Shown: positions 28,107 to 37,001, numbered from the stretch's first letter. The stretch: 64,000 nt of DNA from Kosakonia sacchari SP1 (GCF_000300455.3 NZ_CP007215.2:2418001-2482000), one strand, 5' to 3'. Numbers and translations are program-made. Notes: a model not told the origin generated them from the sequence alone.

Positions 28107-28259
28107 TTTCCTCACACCTGCGTTTCCCACCTTTTGCGCTTTATTCATTAATCTGCCCGAATCCATGGATTTATAGGTCAGCCGGGGCATTTCAACTGGT
28201 CGCTGTGGCATGAATGGTCAATAATGCCTGTCGCAAACTTTTAACAAGTGGTTAGTAGT

Positions 28260-29432
28260 ATGAAAAAAACCGTTTTTTCGTTGGCACTTGCGACCTTTGG
28301 TCTGGGCATGGCGGAGTTCGGCATTATGGGTGTGTTGACCGAACTCGCGAACAATGTCGGCATTTCAATTCCTTCGGCGGGGCACCTGATCTCCGCTTAC
28401 GCGTTTGGCGTGGTGATTGGTGCACCGATCATGGCGCTTTTTTCGAACCGTTTTTCGCTGAAAAACACACTGCTGTTTCTGGTGGCGCTGTGCCTGGTGG
28501 GTAACGCCATTTTTACTTTCTCCAGTTCCTACACCATGCTGATTATCGCCCGTCTTATCTCCGGTTTCCCGCACGGGGCGATTTTTGGCGTGGGGGCGAT
28601 AATCCTCTCTAAAATCGCACCGCCAGGAAAAGTAACCATGGCGGTAGCCGGGATGATCGCCGGGATGACCGTCGCCAATCTGATTGGTATTCCGCTCGGC
28701 ACGTGGATCGGTCACGCGTTCAGCTGGCGCTACACCTTCTTGCTGATCTCCTTCTTCTTCGCGCTGGTGATCGTCTCGGTGATTGTCTGGGTGCCGTCGC
28801 TGTTTGATACCAGTGAAAGCCGCCTGAGCGAACAGTTTCACTTCCTGAAAAAACCGGAGCCGTGGCTGATTTTCGCCGCCACGATGTTTGGCAACGCGGG
28901 CGTATTCGCCTGGTTTAGCTATGTGAAGCCGTTTATGGTCAATGTCTCTGGTTTCACCGAGAGCGCGATGACGCTGATCATGATGCTGATGGGGCTAGGC
29001 ATGGTGCTGGGCAATATGTTCAGTGGTCGCTTATCAGTGAAATTCAGCCCGGTGCGCATCGCGGCGGTGACGGAATTACTGATTATGCTGGCGATGCTGG
29101 CGCTGTTTGTCGCCGGTGAAAGCAAAGTGGGAGCGTTGTCGCTTGGTTTTGTCTGCTGCGCCGGGCTGTTCGCGCTCTCTGCGCCGCTGCAAATCATGCT
29201 GCTGCAAAATGCGAAGGGCGGTGAAATGCTCGGCGCGGCCGGCGGGCAGATGGCGTTTAACCTGGGCAACGCTGTCGGTGCCTGGTTTGGCGGGCTGATT
29301 ATCGCGTTTGGTTTTACCTACAGCTACCTGACATTACCAGCAGCGGTACTAACGTTTGCCGCCATGACGTCGCTTCTGATCTATGGTCACAGAAAAACAA
29401 AGCATCAGCCGGAACAGGTCGTTCAGCACTAA
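28260..29432 (+). CDS. araJ: MFS transporter AraJ
   Basis: A 390-residue, 12-helix transporter matching E. coli AraJ throughout (LGMAEFGIMGVLTELANNVGIS, SGFPHGAIFGVGAI, FGNAGVFAWFSYVKP, CCAGLFALSAPLQIMLLQNAKGGEMLGAAGGQ). In E. coli it is arabinose-inducible with unknown physiological substrate. The ATG giving MKKTVFS aligns with E. coli; the ribosome site is weak. Its location beside fdnI differs from E. coli, and I see no convincing AraC sites upstream, so arabinose control here is uncertain. Confidence 0.87.
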   Translation: MKKTVFSLALATFGLGMAEFGIMGVLTELANNVGISIPSAGHLISAYAFGVVIGAPIMALFSNRFSLKNTLLFLVALCLVGNAIFTFSSSYTMLIIARLISGFPHGAIFGVGAIILSKIAPPGKVTMAVAGMIAGMTVANLIGIPLGTWIGHAFSWRYTFLLISFFFALVIVSVIVWVPSLFDTSESRLSEQFHFLKKPEPWLIFAATMFGNAGVFAWFSYVKPFMVNVSGFTESAMTLIMMLMGLGMVLGNMFSGRLSVKFSPVRIAAVTELLIMLAMLALFVAGESKVGALSLGFVCCAGLFALSAPLQIMLLQNAKGGEMLGAAGGQMAFNLGNAVGAWFGGLIIAFGFTYSYLTLPAAVLTFAAMTSLLIYGHRKTKHQPEQVVQH

Positions 29433-29439
29433 GGCGCAA

Positions 29440-29461
29440 CCCGGTGAATGCCCACCGGGTG
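29440..29461 (+). terminator. Hairpin after araJ
   Basis: ACCCGGTG and CACCGGGT form a perfect 8-bp stem with a 6-nt loop, 8 bp past the araJ stop. There is no T-run, so intrinsic termination is doubtful. Confidence 0.45.
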
Positions 29462-29524
29462 AAATGCTAAAAAGTGTTATCGGTGGGATTTATCATCCGA
29501 TACGCGCGAAACATTCAGGAAAGC

Positions 29525-29548
29525 GAAAAACCGGGGCATGCCCCGGTT
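29525..29548 (-). terminator. Rho-independent terminator of VOC gene
   Basis: AACCGGGG, loop CATG, CCCCGGTT, followed on the minus strand by further T. It lies just past the stop codon at 29559. Confidence 0.75.
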
Positions 29549-29558
29549 AGACAGCGCG

Positions 29559-29993
29559 TTAACGCAGCCAGGGCGTAATGGTCAACCCAACCAGTACCCC
29601 TTCAGGCGCAAGCAGGCGCGTGACGCTTTGCCCCCAGGGTTCCCGACGGTTGGCAACCAGCAGTTGATACCCTTTGTTGATCAACACATCGGTGGCGATA
29701 GCCAAATCCTGCACTTCGAATTCAACCCAGCTTTGCGGAATGGGGTGGGAATCCGGCCATTTCTCTGCGCCAAAGCACGACGCGGCGGCGTGATGCAGCG
29801 GCCACAGAGCAAAGTGCTTTGCGCCGTTGAGCGCATCGTGGTCGGCGACGAGGTAATCGCTCGCGCCCTCCATGGGTTTCAACGGCAACCCAAGGGTGTG
29901 CTGGTAAAACGCCTGGCTGTCGGCCACGTTCTGGGGAATTGGGCCGAAACCGGCGATAAACAACACTTCTAGCCCGGGAATACTGGGGGTCAT
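29559..29993 (-). CDS. VOC-superfamily (glyoxalase/bleomycin-resistance-like) protein
   Basis: A 144-residue vicinal-oxygen-chelate protein: LFIAGFGPIPQNVADSQAFYQHTLGLPL is the first beta-alpha-beta unit and WVEFEVQDLAIATDVLINKGYQLL the second, ending LLAPEGVLVGLT. Metal ligands are not all evident, so enzyme activity is uncertain. The ATG has GAGG upstream; a frame extending to 30047 has no conserved sequence. Monocistronic, downstream of adhP. Confidence 0.75.
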   Translation of the reverse strand: MTPSIPGLEVLFIAGFGPIPQNVADSQAFYQHTLGLPLKPMEGASDYLVADHDALNGAKHFALWPLHHAAASCFGAEKWPDSHPIPQSWVEFEVQDLAIATDVLINKGYQLLVANRREPWGQSVTRLLAPEGVLVGLTITPWLR

Positions 29994-30057
29994 AAGCACC
30001 TCGGAGTCAGAAAAAAGGGGCGTTAACGCCCCCGAGATTATAGGCAATGCCAGGCAA

Positions 30058-31068
30058 TTAATGGCGGAGATCGATCACCATACGGCCGCGAATCTGGCCT
30101 TGTTCCATCTCTTTAAAGATGGCGTTGATATCTTCCAGCGGACGCAGCGCCACTTTCGGCACCACTTTGCCTTCGGCGGCGAACTGGAAGGCTTCAGTCA
30201 GATCCTGGCGCGTACCGACCAGCGAGCCAACGACCTGAATGCCATCCAGCACCAGGCGCGGAATATCAAGGCTCATCGCTTCTGGCGGCAGCCCCACAGC
30301 CACCACGCGTCCACCGGCGCGCACGGCATCAACGGCGGAATTAAAGGCCGCTTTCGCCACCGCCGTGACCACAGCGGCATGCGCGCCGCCGGTTTTTTCA
30401 TGTACCACTTTTGCCGCATCTTCGCTGCGCGAGTTGATGGTCAGATCTGCGCCCATGCTGGCAGCGAGTTTAAGCTGTTCATCATTTACGTCGATGGCGA
30501 TCACTTTGGCGTTAAACACATTCTTTGCGTATTGCAGCGCCAGATTACCCAGCCCGCCAAGGCCGTAGATAGCAATCCACTGGCCCGGTTTGATCTGCGA
30601 AACTTTTACCGCTTTATAGGTGGTCACGCCTGCGCAGGTAATGCTGCTGGCCGCAGCAGAATCCAGCCCGTCCGGCACTTTCACCGCGTAATCCGCGACC
30701 ACGATGCACGCTTCCGCCATGCCGCCGTCCGCCGTGTAACCGGCGTTTACCACCTCGCGACACAAGGTTTCATTACCGCTGTTACAGTATTCGCAGTGGC
30801 CGCAGCCCTGAAAAAACCACGCCACAGAAGCGCGATCGCCCACTTTCAGCGAGGTCACGCCTTCGGCCACCTGGGTGACAATGCCAATGCCTTCGTGTCC
30901 GAGGATCACCCCGGTTTTGTCGCCGAAATCCCCGTTTTTGACGTGCAAATCCGTATGGCAAACGCCACAGCACTCCATTTTCAGCAACGCTTCGCCATGT
31001 TTCAGCGGACGTAAGGTTTTTTGTGTCACTTCTACCTGATGATCTTTTGTAACAACAGCAGCCTTCAT
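30058..31068 (-). CDS. adhP: Propanol-preferring alcohol dehydrogenase AdhP
   Basis: A 336-residue zinc alcohol dehydrogenase almost collinear with E. coli AdhP. The catalytic zinc ligands lie in [10 protein letters not shown] and GHEG, the structural zinc cysteines in [15 protein letters not shown], and the NAD-binding motif is [12 protein letters not shown]. It interconverts ethanol/propanol and aldehydes in the cytoplasm. AGGAG precedes the ATG. In E. coli it is next to maeA; here about 6 kb of accessory DNA separates them. Confidence 0.95.
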   Translation of the reverse strand: MKAAVVTKDHQVEVTQKTLRPLKHGEALLKMECCGVCHTDLHVKNGDFGDKTGVILGHEGIGIVTQVAEGVTSLKVGDRASVAWFFQGCGHCEYCNSGNETLCREVVNAGYTADGGMAEACIVVADYAVKVPDGLDSAAASSITCAGVTTYKAVKVSQIKPGQWIAIYGLGGLGNLALQYAKNVFNAKVIAIDVNDEQLKLAASMGADLTINSRSEDAAKVVHEKTGGAHAAVVTAVAKAAFNSAVDAVRAGGRVVAVGLPPEAMSLDIPRLVLDGIQVVGSLVGTRQDLTEAFQFAAEGKVVPKVALRPLEDINAIFKEMEQGQIRGRMVIDLRH

Positions 31069-31343
31069 GGTGTTTCTCCTGTTATGAGGCATGGAACTGA
31101 GATCCGGGTGTGGCGTCTGGCTTCATCCGTAATATACGTCTTTAGAATTAATGGCTTAGGAGTGAAATACAAGAGCAGGGCAACATGCTGTAATACTTTC
31201 TGCGCCTTTCCCCTGGTTTAGGTAGGGTAAATAATCAGTAACCATAGTGTTAATGAGGTTATAAAGTTCGCAGCATGAATGTCATGCTACTGGCATCAAT
31301 TGCCGCCAACTCGTTGCTTTCTATAACAAAAAATTGATCAACA

Positions 31344-31760
31344 ATGCATCTGGTGAAAAAACAGCTGGCCGTCAGCGTTCTCTTATCCCCCTCGGTTCAG
31401 GCACACAATATTCTGAATTTCCGCAGCCTGGAAAATAACCCGGAAGCGTTCTTCGCGGTGACGGAAATCCCGGCGGGCGGCATCATTAAGTATGAAACGG
31501 ACGCCAAAACCGGCTTTATCGTGGCCGACCGCTTTCAGTCAATGCCGGTGGCTTACCCGGCGAACTACGGCTTGCTCACCCAGTCGCTGGCGGGGGATGG
31601 CGATCCGCTGGATGTGATTTTCTACACTCGCGCGCCGCTGGCGAACAATAGACCAGGAACAGGTGCAGGCTCTATGACAGGAAGGCCTGATGCATCAGAA
31701 ATAGCCCGTCTGCTGAATATTGCCCTCTACGCGGTATATAAACTATCGGGTGAGGAGTAA
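31344..31760 (+). pseudogene. Truncated exported inorganic pyrophosphatase
   Basis: The first ~98 residues look like a periplasmic pyrophosphatase: a short signal peptide (VKKQLAVSVLLSPSVQA), FAVTEIPAGGIIKYE, MPVAYPANYG and the family signature DGDPLDV. After FYTRAPL the homology stops and 40 unrelated residues follow, so the C-terminal half of the enzyme, including further metal ligands, is missing. There is no ribosome site before the ATG. It marks the adhP-side edge of the accessory island and is probably non-functional. Confidence 0.7.
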
Positions 31761-31854
31761 CCCGTATTTTCTTTGTCAGTGGACAATGCTTATTTAAATA
31801 AAATTTCGCTATTCTGCACTTTGATTAATTCTACAAATCTGACAGGGAGTCAGC

Positions 31855-34113
31855 ATGATAATCAGCCCGCCATTTGTCCGCCCCCGGAACGCCGCAGAAA
31901 GTGACCTGTCATGGGTCAGCAGAATGATGCCCGTGGATATAAACCGGGATTTCCCCCTCAACAGACACGCGTCATGGCACGGTGGGGTGCATGTTCTCCA
32001 CACCGACCGCCGCGAGGAAGGCTACGACCGCATTGAGTTCGTCCGCGCCATTGCAGACGGGGAAGTGGTTTCTTTTCGCTCGCCGTCTTCCACAGCTAAA
32101 CGCGATACTTTCCCGCTGAATTATGATGGCAGAACCGATGACGGCTATGTGCTGCTGAAACATCAGACCGATATCGGTGAAAACTGTCATGTCGAGTATT
32201 ACTCACTGTACATGCATCTCATGGACCGACTGGACCCGGCAATCAGGGACGGAGCAAGAGTCTGGCGCAAGGACCGCATCGGGCAGAGTGGTATGGTTAG
32301 CGAAACCAATGCCTTTCATTTTCAGGTGTTCTGTGACAACGAAAACATGCTGAAGCTGACCGGACGCACAACGGCCGAACTCGATATCACCCGGGACGGA
32401 CGAAAGGACACGGTTTACGGCGATATCCATTTTTATCTGCCTCCCGGTACACACTTTTACGAATCTGTATCTGACGCTGCCTCACCGGATACGAACCGCC
32501 TGAATGCCGTTCATACCAGTACCGAACCGCTGTTTGTCAGTATGACCTTCGAAAAAGGCGACTGCTCGATGCTCACCCGCAGGCAGAACGCCGCCACGGC
32601 TGCATTGTTCGACACCGTGGGGGAACCGCTGGTGAATGCCGATGCTAATCAGACTGACGACGTAAGAAGATTAGGTCTTAGGTATGAATACAATCTGTAC
32701 CAAACAGCTAAGCGTCTGTACCCGCAGAACCCGTCTGCCGGGTTCGAACTGCTCCGCTTCGGCCGGGTCATCAGCACAGAACATGAAACCCTGGCGCCTG
32801 CTGATGCCCCGCTGTGGCGTACCGTCAGCTTCCCCGGCGGAACGGGTATGGTCAATCTGGCGTTTTCTTATATCAAAAAATTCAGCGATGCCGACTTCCC
32901 GCACTGGACGGGCTGGCGGATGGTGGACGATGACACGGATAGTAACAGCCAGTGTCATTCCTCCCTTATCGCCGGATTGCAGGAAAGCGGGCATTTCAGC
33001 GACCTGAGCAGCCATCTGATCTGTCATTTTCCGCTGGAATGGAATGCCGCCACCTTTGACCAGCGCTATGCCTGGCTCAGAAGCGGTACCGACGATATCC
33101 CGGCCATATCTGAGGAAGACTATGAACGGCTGAAAAGCCATGCCTCAGCCTTGTGCTTTGACACCGGCACAATTGGCACGGGCAGGCTGTGGCATTTTCA
33201 TCCGACGGCTTTTATTGCCCATTTCCGCAAGTGCTGTTGGATAAGTAAGCAGGAGCTAAAACAACTTATCCCACGGAACGCATTAAGAACGGCCGGGCGG
33301 AATGATTACCGCTGGGAGGCCATCAACACCTACCGGGACGGCGCTGGCAGCGTCGCGGACAGCATCCGTACGCACATGAACAGGACAATGCAGAAACATC
33401 TGATCACCACCCCGCTGCGTATCGCCTGCTTCCTGGGGAACGGCATTCAGGAAACGGGCTGGCTGGGGACGATGGAGGAAGGGTACCGCTATATGGAAAC
33501 AGACCCGCGCACGCATCAGGTCATCCGGCGCTACAACATCTGGTATTACCCGTGGTACGGGCGCGGCCTGTTACAGCTGACTAACCCTGAAAACTATTTT
33601 AATTATTTCAGCTTCCGGGGGCGAACCTGCCCAGAAAATATCAGGAACACTCTGATAAATGAATACCGTCGTCTGTATGCACACCGGCCCCTTCGCTACA
33701 CCGACAATCACCTATCTGATACCGAAAACCACGTCCCGGAGAACATTATCCGGTGGCGGAATAATGTCAGCAGCGACTTCCAAGAGGCAGCCAGCAGTGC
33801 CGGGTTTTACTGGGTTTCAATGAATATGGCCCCATACGCCGATAACGATCACGTGCTGGAGCGGTGCAGCGTCACTCCTCGGCGGAGCGGGACAAAGATT
33901 TACTACCGCAGCCAGGCTTTCTGGCAGGCCAGCGCCGCCGTTAACCTGCCAGGTCAGATCGATAACGAACAATATCAGGGGCTGAATGGCTTTGATACCC
34001 GCTGCTGCGTCTACGGCAGCGCGATAGCCGTCCTCACCGAGCAGAAATTCCCGGACAGCCATAACAACCCGGTCAACGAAAAACCCGAATCAGATCAGTT
34101 AAGGAGAGGATGA
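31855..34113 (+). CDS. Probable type VI secretion effector: M23-like plus GH19-like peptidoglycan hydrolase
   Basis: 752 residues, no signal peptide. Residues about 35-160 resemble an M23 endopeptidase (WHGGVHV, YMHL, RIGQSGMVS, FHFQV) but the HxxxD motif reads H42-x3-H46 and HxH reads A153-F-H155. Residues about 500-720 resemble GH19 chitinase/lysozyme domains, with QETGW (Glu533), then GRGLLQLTNPENY. The middle part is of the type found in T6SS cargo effectors. GGGAG precedes the ATG, and the stop overlaps a downstream gene for a small exported protein, the usual effector-immunity layout. No VgrG, Hcp or T6SS structural gene is in the window. Confidence 0.72.
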   Translation: MIISPPFVRPRNAAESDLSWVSRMMPVDINRDFPLNRHASWHGGVHVLHTDRREEGYDRIEFVRAIADGEVVSFRSPSSTAKRDTFPLNYDGRTDDGYVLLKHQTDIGENCHVEYYSLYMHLMDRLDPAIRDGARVWRKDRIGQSGMVSETNAFHFQVFCDNENMLKLTGRTTAELDITRDGRKDTVYGDIHFYLPPGTHFYESVSDAASPDTNRLNAVHTSTEPLFVSMTFEKGDCSMLTRRQNAATAALFDTVGEPLVNADANQTDDVRRLGLRYEYNLYQTAKRLYPQNPSAGFELLRFGRVISTEHETLAPADAPLWRTVSFPGGTGMVNLAFSYIKKFSDADFPHWTGWRMVDDDTDSNSQCHSSLIAGLQESGHFSDLSSHLICHFPLEWNAATFDQRYAWLRSGTDDIPAISEEDYERLKSHASALCFDTGTIGTGRLWHFHPTAFIAHFRKCCWISKQELKQLIPRNALRTAGRNDYRWEAINTYRDGAGSVADSIRTHMNRTMQKHLITTPLRIACFLGNGIQETGWLGTMEEGYRYMETDPRTHQVIRRYNIWYYPWYGRGLLQLTNPENYFNYFSFRGRTCPENIRNTLINEYRRLYAHRPLRYTDNHLSDTENHVPENIIRWRNNVSSDFQEAASSAGFYWVSMNMAPYADNDHVLERCSVTPRRSGTKIYYRSQAFWQASAAVNLPGQIDNEQYQGLNGFDTRCCVYGSAIAVLTEQKFPDSHNNPVNEKPESDQLRRG

Positions 34114-34781
34114 TGAGGAAATTTTTGATTTTACTAATTCTAGTATTGTTATCACAAAAAGCGGTGAGTTTCATTATCCCTGAAATACAGGTTCCATCTG
34201 ATTTCAATAAAGACAGATTTGATGAGTATTACAACAACATATCCAGTAATAGTGGAAATGGTTCATGCGATAACATTTCATTTAAAAACTTCTACCCACC
34301 TGAATACATATCATCAAAAATAAAATACCCTCCGTTTAATACCTGGTTTTGCCTGTTTGCAGTCGATGTTACACATGACGGGTACGGACCGGGGAGAGCA
34401 CTGGCTGAAAAGGTCTACTTTGATCAAAAAACAGGACTGTGGAAAAAGAAAAAGTATACCCTGAGCAGGGAAAGTACACAGCGTTCTCTGGAAGTTTATG
34501 GCATCAAAAGCCTGAGCGAGTTGCAGCCTCTGGAGCTGTATAATATTCAGTCCGTCAATGCCAGTGGCTATGCGGTTATCGACAACAATATCCCTCTGCA
34601 GGAAAAACAAAAAGGGGTGAAGAAAAACCTGTCATTCTGCCTAATACGTAGCGGCGCTGCATTTTGTGGTTCAGGCTCAATGATCAACCTCGTCGACGGG
34701 AAAGAAGTTGATTTCACCCCCTACATGCTTAAATCTCTTGAAACGGTCGAAATGGGTCTGCCGGAAAAATCAAATAATTGA
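34113..34781 (+). CDS. Candidate periplasmic immunity protein for the adjacent effector
   Basis: A 222-residue protein with an N-terminal signal peptide (FLILLILVLLSQKAVS), then a polar domain with cysteines in the mature part (GSCDN, WFCLFAV, LSFCL, AFCGSG) that could form disulfides. AAGGAG lies 6 bases before this ATG; another ATG 3 bases earlier overlaps the effector stop. I recognise no family. Coupling to a peptidoglycan-hydrolase gene, export signal and lower GC than the surroundings support an immunity role in the periplasm. That is inference. Confidence 0.6.
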   Translation: MRKFLILLILVLLSQKAVSFIIPEIQVPSDFNKDRFDEYYNNISSNSGNGSCDNISFKNFYPPEYISSKIKYPPFNTWFCLFAVDVTHDGYGPGRALAEKVYFDQKTGLWKKKKYTLSRESTQRSLEVYGIKSLSELQPLELYNIQSVNASGYAVIDNNIPLQEKQKGVKKNLSFCLIRSGAAFCGSGSMINLVDGKEVDFTPYMLKSLETVEMGLPEKSNN

Positions 34782-34838
34782 CGGTGATTGAAATTCGTCA
34801 TAAGCCAGTTCAGAGCCATATAGACAACTAAGATTCTC

Positions 34839-34864
34839 ATAAGCAAAAGGATCTTTTTGCTTAT
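34839..34864 (+). terminator. AT-rich stem-loop after the immunity gene
   Basis: ATAAGCAAAA and TTTTGCTTAT form a perfect 10-bp stem around a 6-nt loop. It is 57 bp past the immunity stop. The stem is AT-rich and could act as a weak terminator. Confidence 0.4.
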
Positions 34865-34954
34865 ATTGGCTTAAGATAAATTTCCTTTCCTCTGAGCCTC
34901 AGACCCGGGGATCAAACAGGCATGGGATATCTGGAAAGCGAAAACTCGCAGTAG

Positions 34955-34985
34955 TAAAAAAACAGGCGCCTTGCGGCGCCTGTTT
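34955..34985 (-). terminator. Rho-independent terminator of the ABC-F gene
   Basis: AAACAGGCGCC, loop of 4, GGCGCCTGTTT: a perfect 11-bp stem, followed on the minus strand by further T from the A-run at 34955. Confidence 0.88.
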
Positions 34986-34994
34986 ACTGCCGTA

Positions 34995-36701
34995 CTACAA
35001 CCTCTGTTGAAGGCGTGCAATCTCCTCGCGCCACTGCGCCTGAAGCTGCGGTTTCTGGTGCTTCGCTTTACGCGCCAGGTCTTCGGCCAGTTGGGTTTCA
35101 AGCTTAATTAACCGCTCCAGAAGGGCATCAATATCCTCTGGCTCAGCGGCGGCATTAAGCGCAACTGGCGCTGCCTGCTCGTGACGGACACTTTCGCGCA
35201 GGCGTTCAAACACCGCCTCCGCATCATGCCATTCGCTCAGTTTACCGTTTTCCACCAGCCAGAAGCGATTACAGCTACTGCAGATAAGCGCTCTGTCGTG
35301 GCTGACCAGCAACACGCCGCCGCTGAACTGCTGCAGCGTTTGCGCCAGCGCCTCTTTGCCTGCCATATCCAGATGGTTGGTTGGCTCATCCAGCATCAGC
35401 AGGTTAAAGCGCGCCAGCGACAGACCGACAAACAGCAACCTGGAGCGCTCACCACCGCTCAGCGTCGCCACGCGTTGCCCGTGACGCGCCCAGGCAAAAC
35501 CGGCGCTGATGAGCGCCATTTTGCGATCCTGCGGCGTGGGAGCAAATGGCTCCAGCGCGTCAAACAGCGTAGCGTCATCAGGTAACTGATGCAGCGTCTG
35601 GTCGTAGTAACCCGCGTTCAGACGGGGATGCAGACGCAACCCCGATGTGCTTTCCTGCTGGTAAGCCCGCCAGATAAGACGCAGCAGCGAGGATTTCCCG
35701 CAGCCGTTACGCCCGACAATGGCGACGCGATCGCCGCTTTTCAGCCGCGCGATGGGTACCTGAAACAAGTCGGGTAACCCTGGCGCAGGCGGAACAGCGA
35801 GCTGTTCCATCTCCAGCAGACGGTCAGCCCTGAGCTCCTCGCCATGCAACGCCAGCCGCCACTGGCTGCCCTCAGTCAGCTCAGTCTGGCTTTCTTTCAG
35901 GCGCTCGACCTGGCGCTCCATCTGTTTCGCCTTGCGCGCCAGGTCTTCATTGTCGTAGACGCGCCCCCAGGTGGCCAGCCGTTTGGCGCTGGCAGTAACG
36001 CGGTCGATCTCCTTTTGCTCCGCTTTGTGACGCAGGGCATCGCTCTCATCCCGCGCTTCCAGCGCCTGCCGCGCCGCGCTACAGGGGAGCGCGAAGCTGT
36101 GCAGCGTGTGGTCACGCAGGATCCAGCTGCCATTGGTCACCGCATCCAGTAACGCCGCGTCGTGCGACACCATCACGAAACTGCCGGACCAGCTTTGCAG
36201 AAACTGTTCCAGCCACAGCAAGGTGGGCAGATCGAGGTGGTTACCGGGCTCATCGAGCAGCAGCAGATCCGGTTCGCGGATCAGCGCCCGTGCCAGCAGC
36301 AAGCGGGTATGTTGCCCGCCGCTCAGCGTGGCGGCCGTTAAGGCGATTTCCTGCGGACTCAGCCCCATGCTGGCCAGTAATGCTTCGCCGCGCCAGCGCT
36401 GACTGTCACGCTCAAGTGCCGGAAGCTGCGCCAGCACCGCATCAAGCAGCGTCATGGATAACAGGGCATCGGGCAGATGTTGCTCAACGCGGGCCAGCAG
36501 GCACTGGTTCGCCACCGTCACATTACCGGAAAGCGGGGACAGTGAACCGTCCAGCACTTTTAGCAGCGTACTTTTACCGCAACCATTGTCGCCAATAAGC
36601 CCAAGGCGATCGCCTTTTTTCAGAGTGAAGGAGAGATCGGAGAATAACGGACCAAACGCCGTTTCAACACGGATGGATTGTGCAGATAATAATGTGCTCA
36701 T
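34995..36701 (-). CDS. ABC-F family ATPase (ribosome-associated, possible antibiotic protection)
   Basis: 568 residues with two ABC domains and no membrane segment. Domain 1 has GDNGCGKST, LSGGQHTR and LLLDEPGNHLD; domain 2 has GRNGCGKSS, LSGGERSR and LMLDEPTNHLD. The linker between them is a charged helix pair (about 215-285), the part that reaches the ribosomal P site in this family. A coiled C-terminal extension follows. It is not one of the four E. coli ABC-F proteins by position. It lies in the island between adhP and maeA and is preceded by a leader ORF and hairpin, a layout typical of drug-inducible ABC-F resistance genes. Which drug, if any, cannot be read. Confidence 0.82.
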   Translation of the reverse strand: MSTLLSAQSIRVETAFGPLFSDLSFTLKKGDRLGLIGDNGCGKSTLLKVLDGSLSPLSGNVTVANQCLLARVEQHLPDALLSMTLLDAVLAQLPALERDSQRWRGEALLASMGLSPQEIALTAATLSGGQHTRLLLARALIREPDLLLLDEPGNHLDLPTLLWLEQFLQSWSGSFVMVSHDAALLDAVTNGSWILRDHTLHSFALPCSAARQALEARDESDALRHKAEQKEIDRVTASAKRLATWGRVYDNEDLARKAKQMERQVERLKESQTELTEGSQWRLALHGEELRADRLLEMEQLAVPPAPGLPDLFQVPIARLKSGDRVAIVGRNGCGKSSLLRLIWRAYQQESTSGLRLHPRLNAGYYDQTLHQLPDDATLFDALEPFAPTPQDRKMALISAGFAWARHGQRVATLSGGERSRLLFVGLSLARFNLLMLDEPTNHLDMAGKEALAQTLQQFSGGVLLVSHDRALICSSCNRFWLVENGKLSEWHDAEAVFERLRESVRHEQAAPVALNAAAEPEDIDALLERLIKLETQLAEDLARKAKHQKPQLQAQWREEIARLQQRL

Positions 36702-36791
36702 TGCTTACTCAAGAGTTACAGGCACGCGTGTGCCTCGTCAAACATCGCTGACGATAACCTGGTAAGCCCAAGGGAAGGGATTGTTGTCTTC

Positions 36792-36836
36792 GCTCAAGCC
36801 GAAGTTATCGCAGCACGATACCGATAACGCTTGAGC
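36792..36836 (-). promoter_or_regulatory. Attenuator-like hairpin in the ABC-F leader
   Basis: On the minus strand GCTCAAGC-GTTATCG pairs with CGATAAC-(TTCG bulge)-GCTTGAGC, giving 15 bp. The left arm and loop lie inside the leader ORF and the leader stop codon is in the right arm. CTCAAG of the left arm could instead pair with CTTGAG just before the ABC-F start, so ribosome position on the leader could switch access to that start. Confidence 0.6.
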
Positions 36837-36888
36837 TGGCGCGATCGCCAAATGCATGTGAATAGTCAAACAATTCACAATACAGCAT
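36805..36888 (-). CDS. 27-residue leader peptide upstream of ABC-F gene
   Basis: ATG preceded by a near-perfect AAGGAGG ribosome site, 27 sense codons (begins MLYCELFDYS, ends IGIVLR), TAA stop 103 bp before the ABC-F ATG. The ABC-F gene itself has a poor ribosome site. A strong leader start before a weakly initiated resistance-type gene is the classic arrangement for translational or transcriptional attenuation by ribosome stalling. I know of no named homologue. Confidence 0.6.
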   Translation of the reverse strand: MLYCELFDYSHAFGDRASSSVIGIVLR

Positions 36889-36966
36889 AAGTAGCCTCCT
36901 TTTTATATTCAGTAAGTTAATGGGTGAAAAGGAGTTTAGCGGGGAAGTGAATGTTTTACCAGCGGG

Positions 36967-36992
36967 AAAAAAAACCGGCGCCGCAGCGCCGG
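36967..36992 (-). terminator. Rho-independent terminator of maeA
   Basis: CCGGCGC, loop TGCG, GCGCCGG on the minus strand, followed by eight T. Confidence 0.93.
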
Positions 36993-37001
36993 ATAAGCAG
37001 A

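Noticed and set aside
28141..28259. AraC binding sites upstream of araJ
   Set aside because: A CATGGATTTATAGG stretch loosely resembles an AraC half-site, but the match is too weak and no second half-site is in phase.
30061..31014. 317-codon plus-strand frame opposite adhP
   Set aside because: Antisense shadow of adhP with no family features.
34782..34954. Possible insertion-sequence remnant beside the immunity gene
   Set aside because: No transposase fragment, terminal inverted repeat or target duplication could be found.
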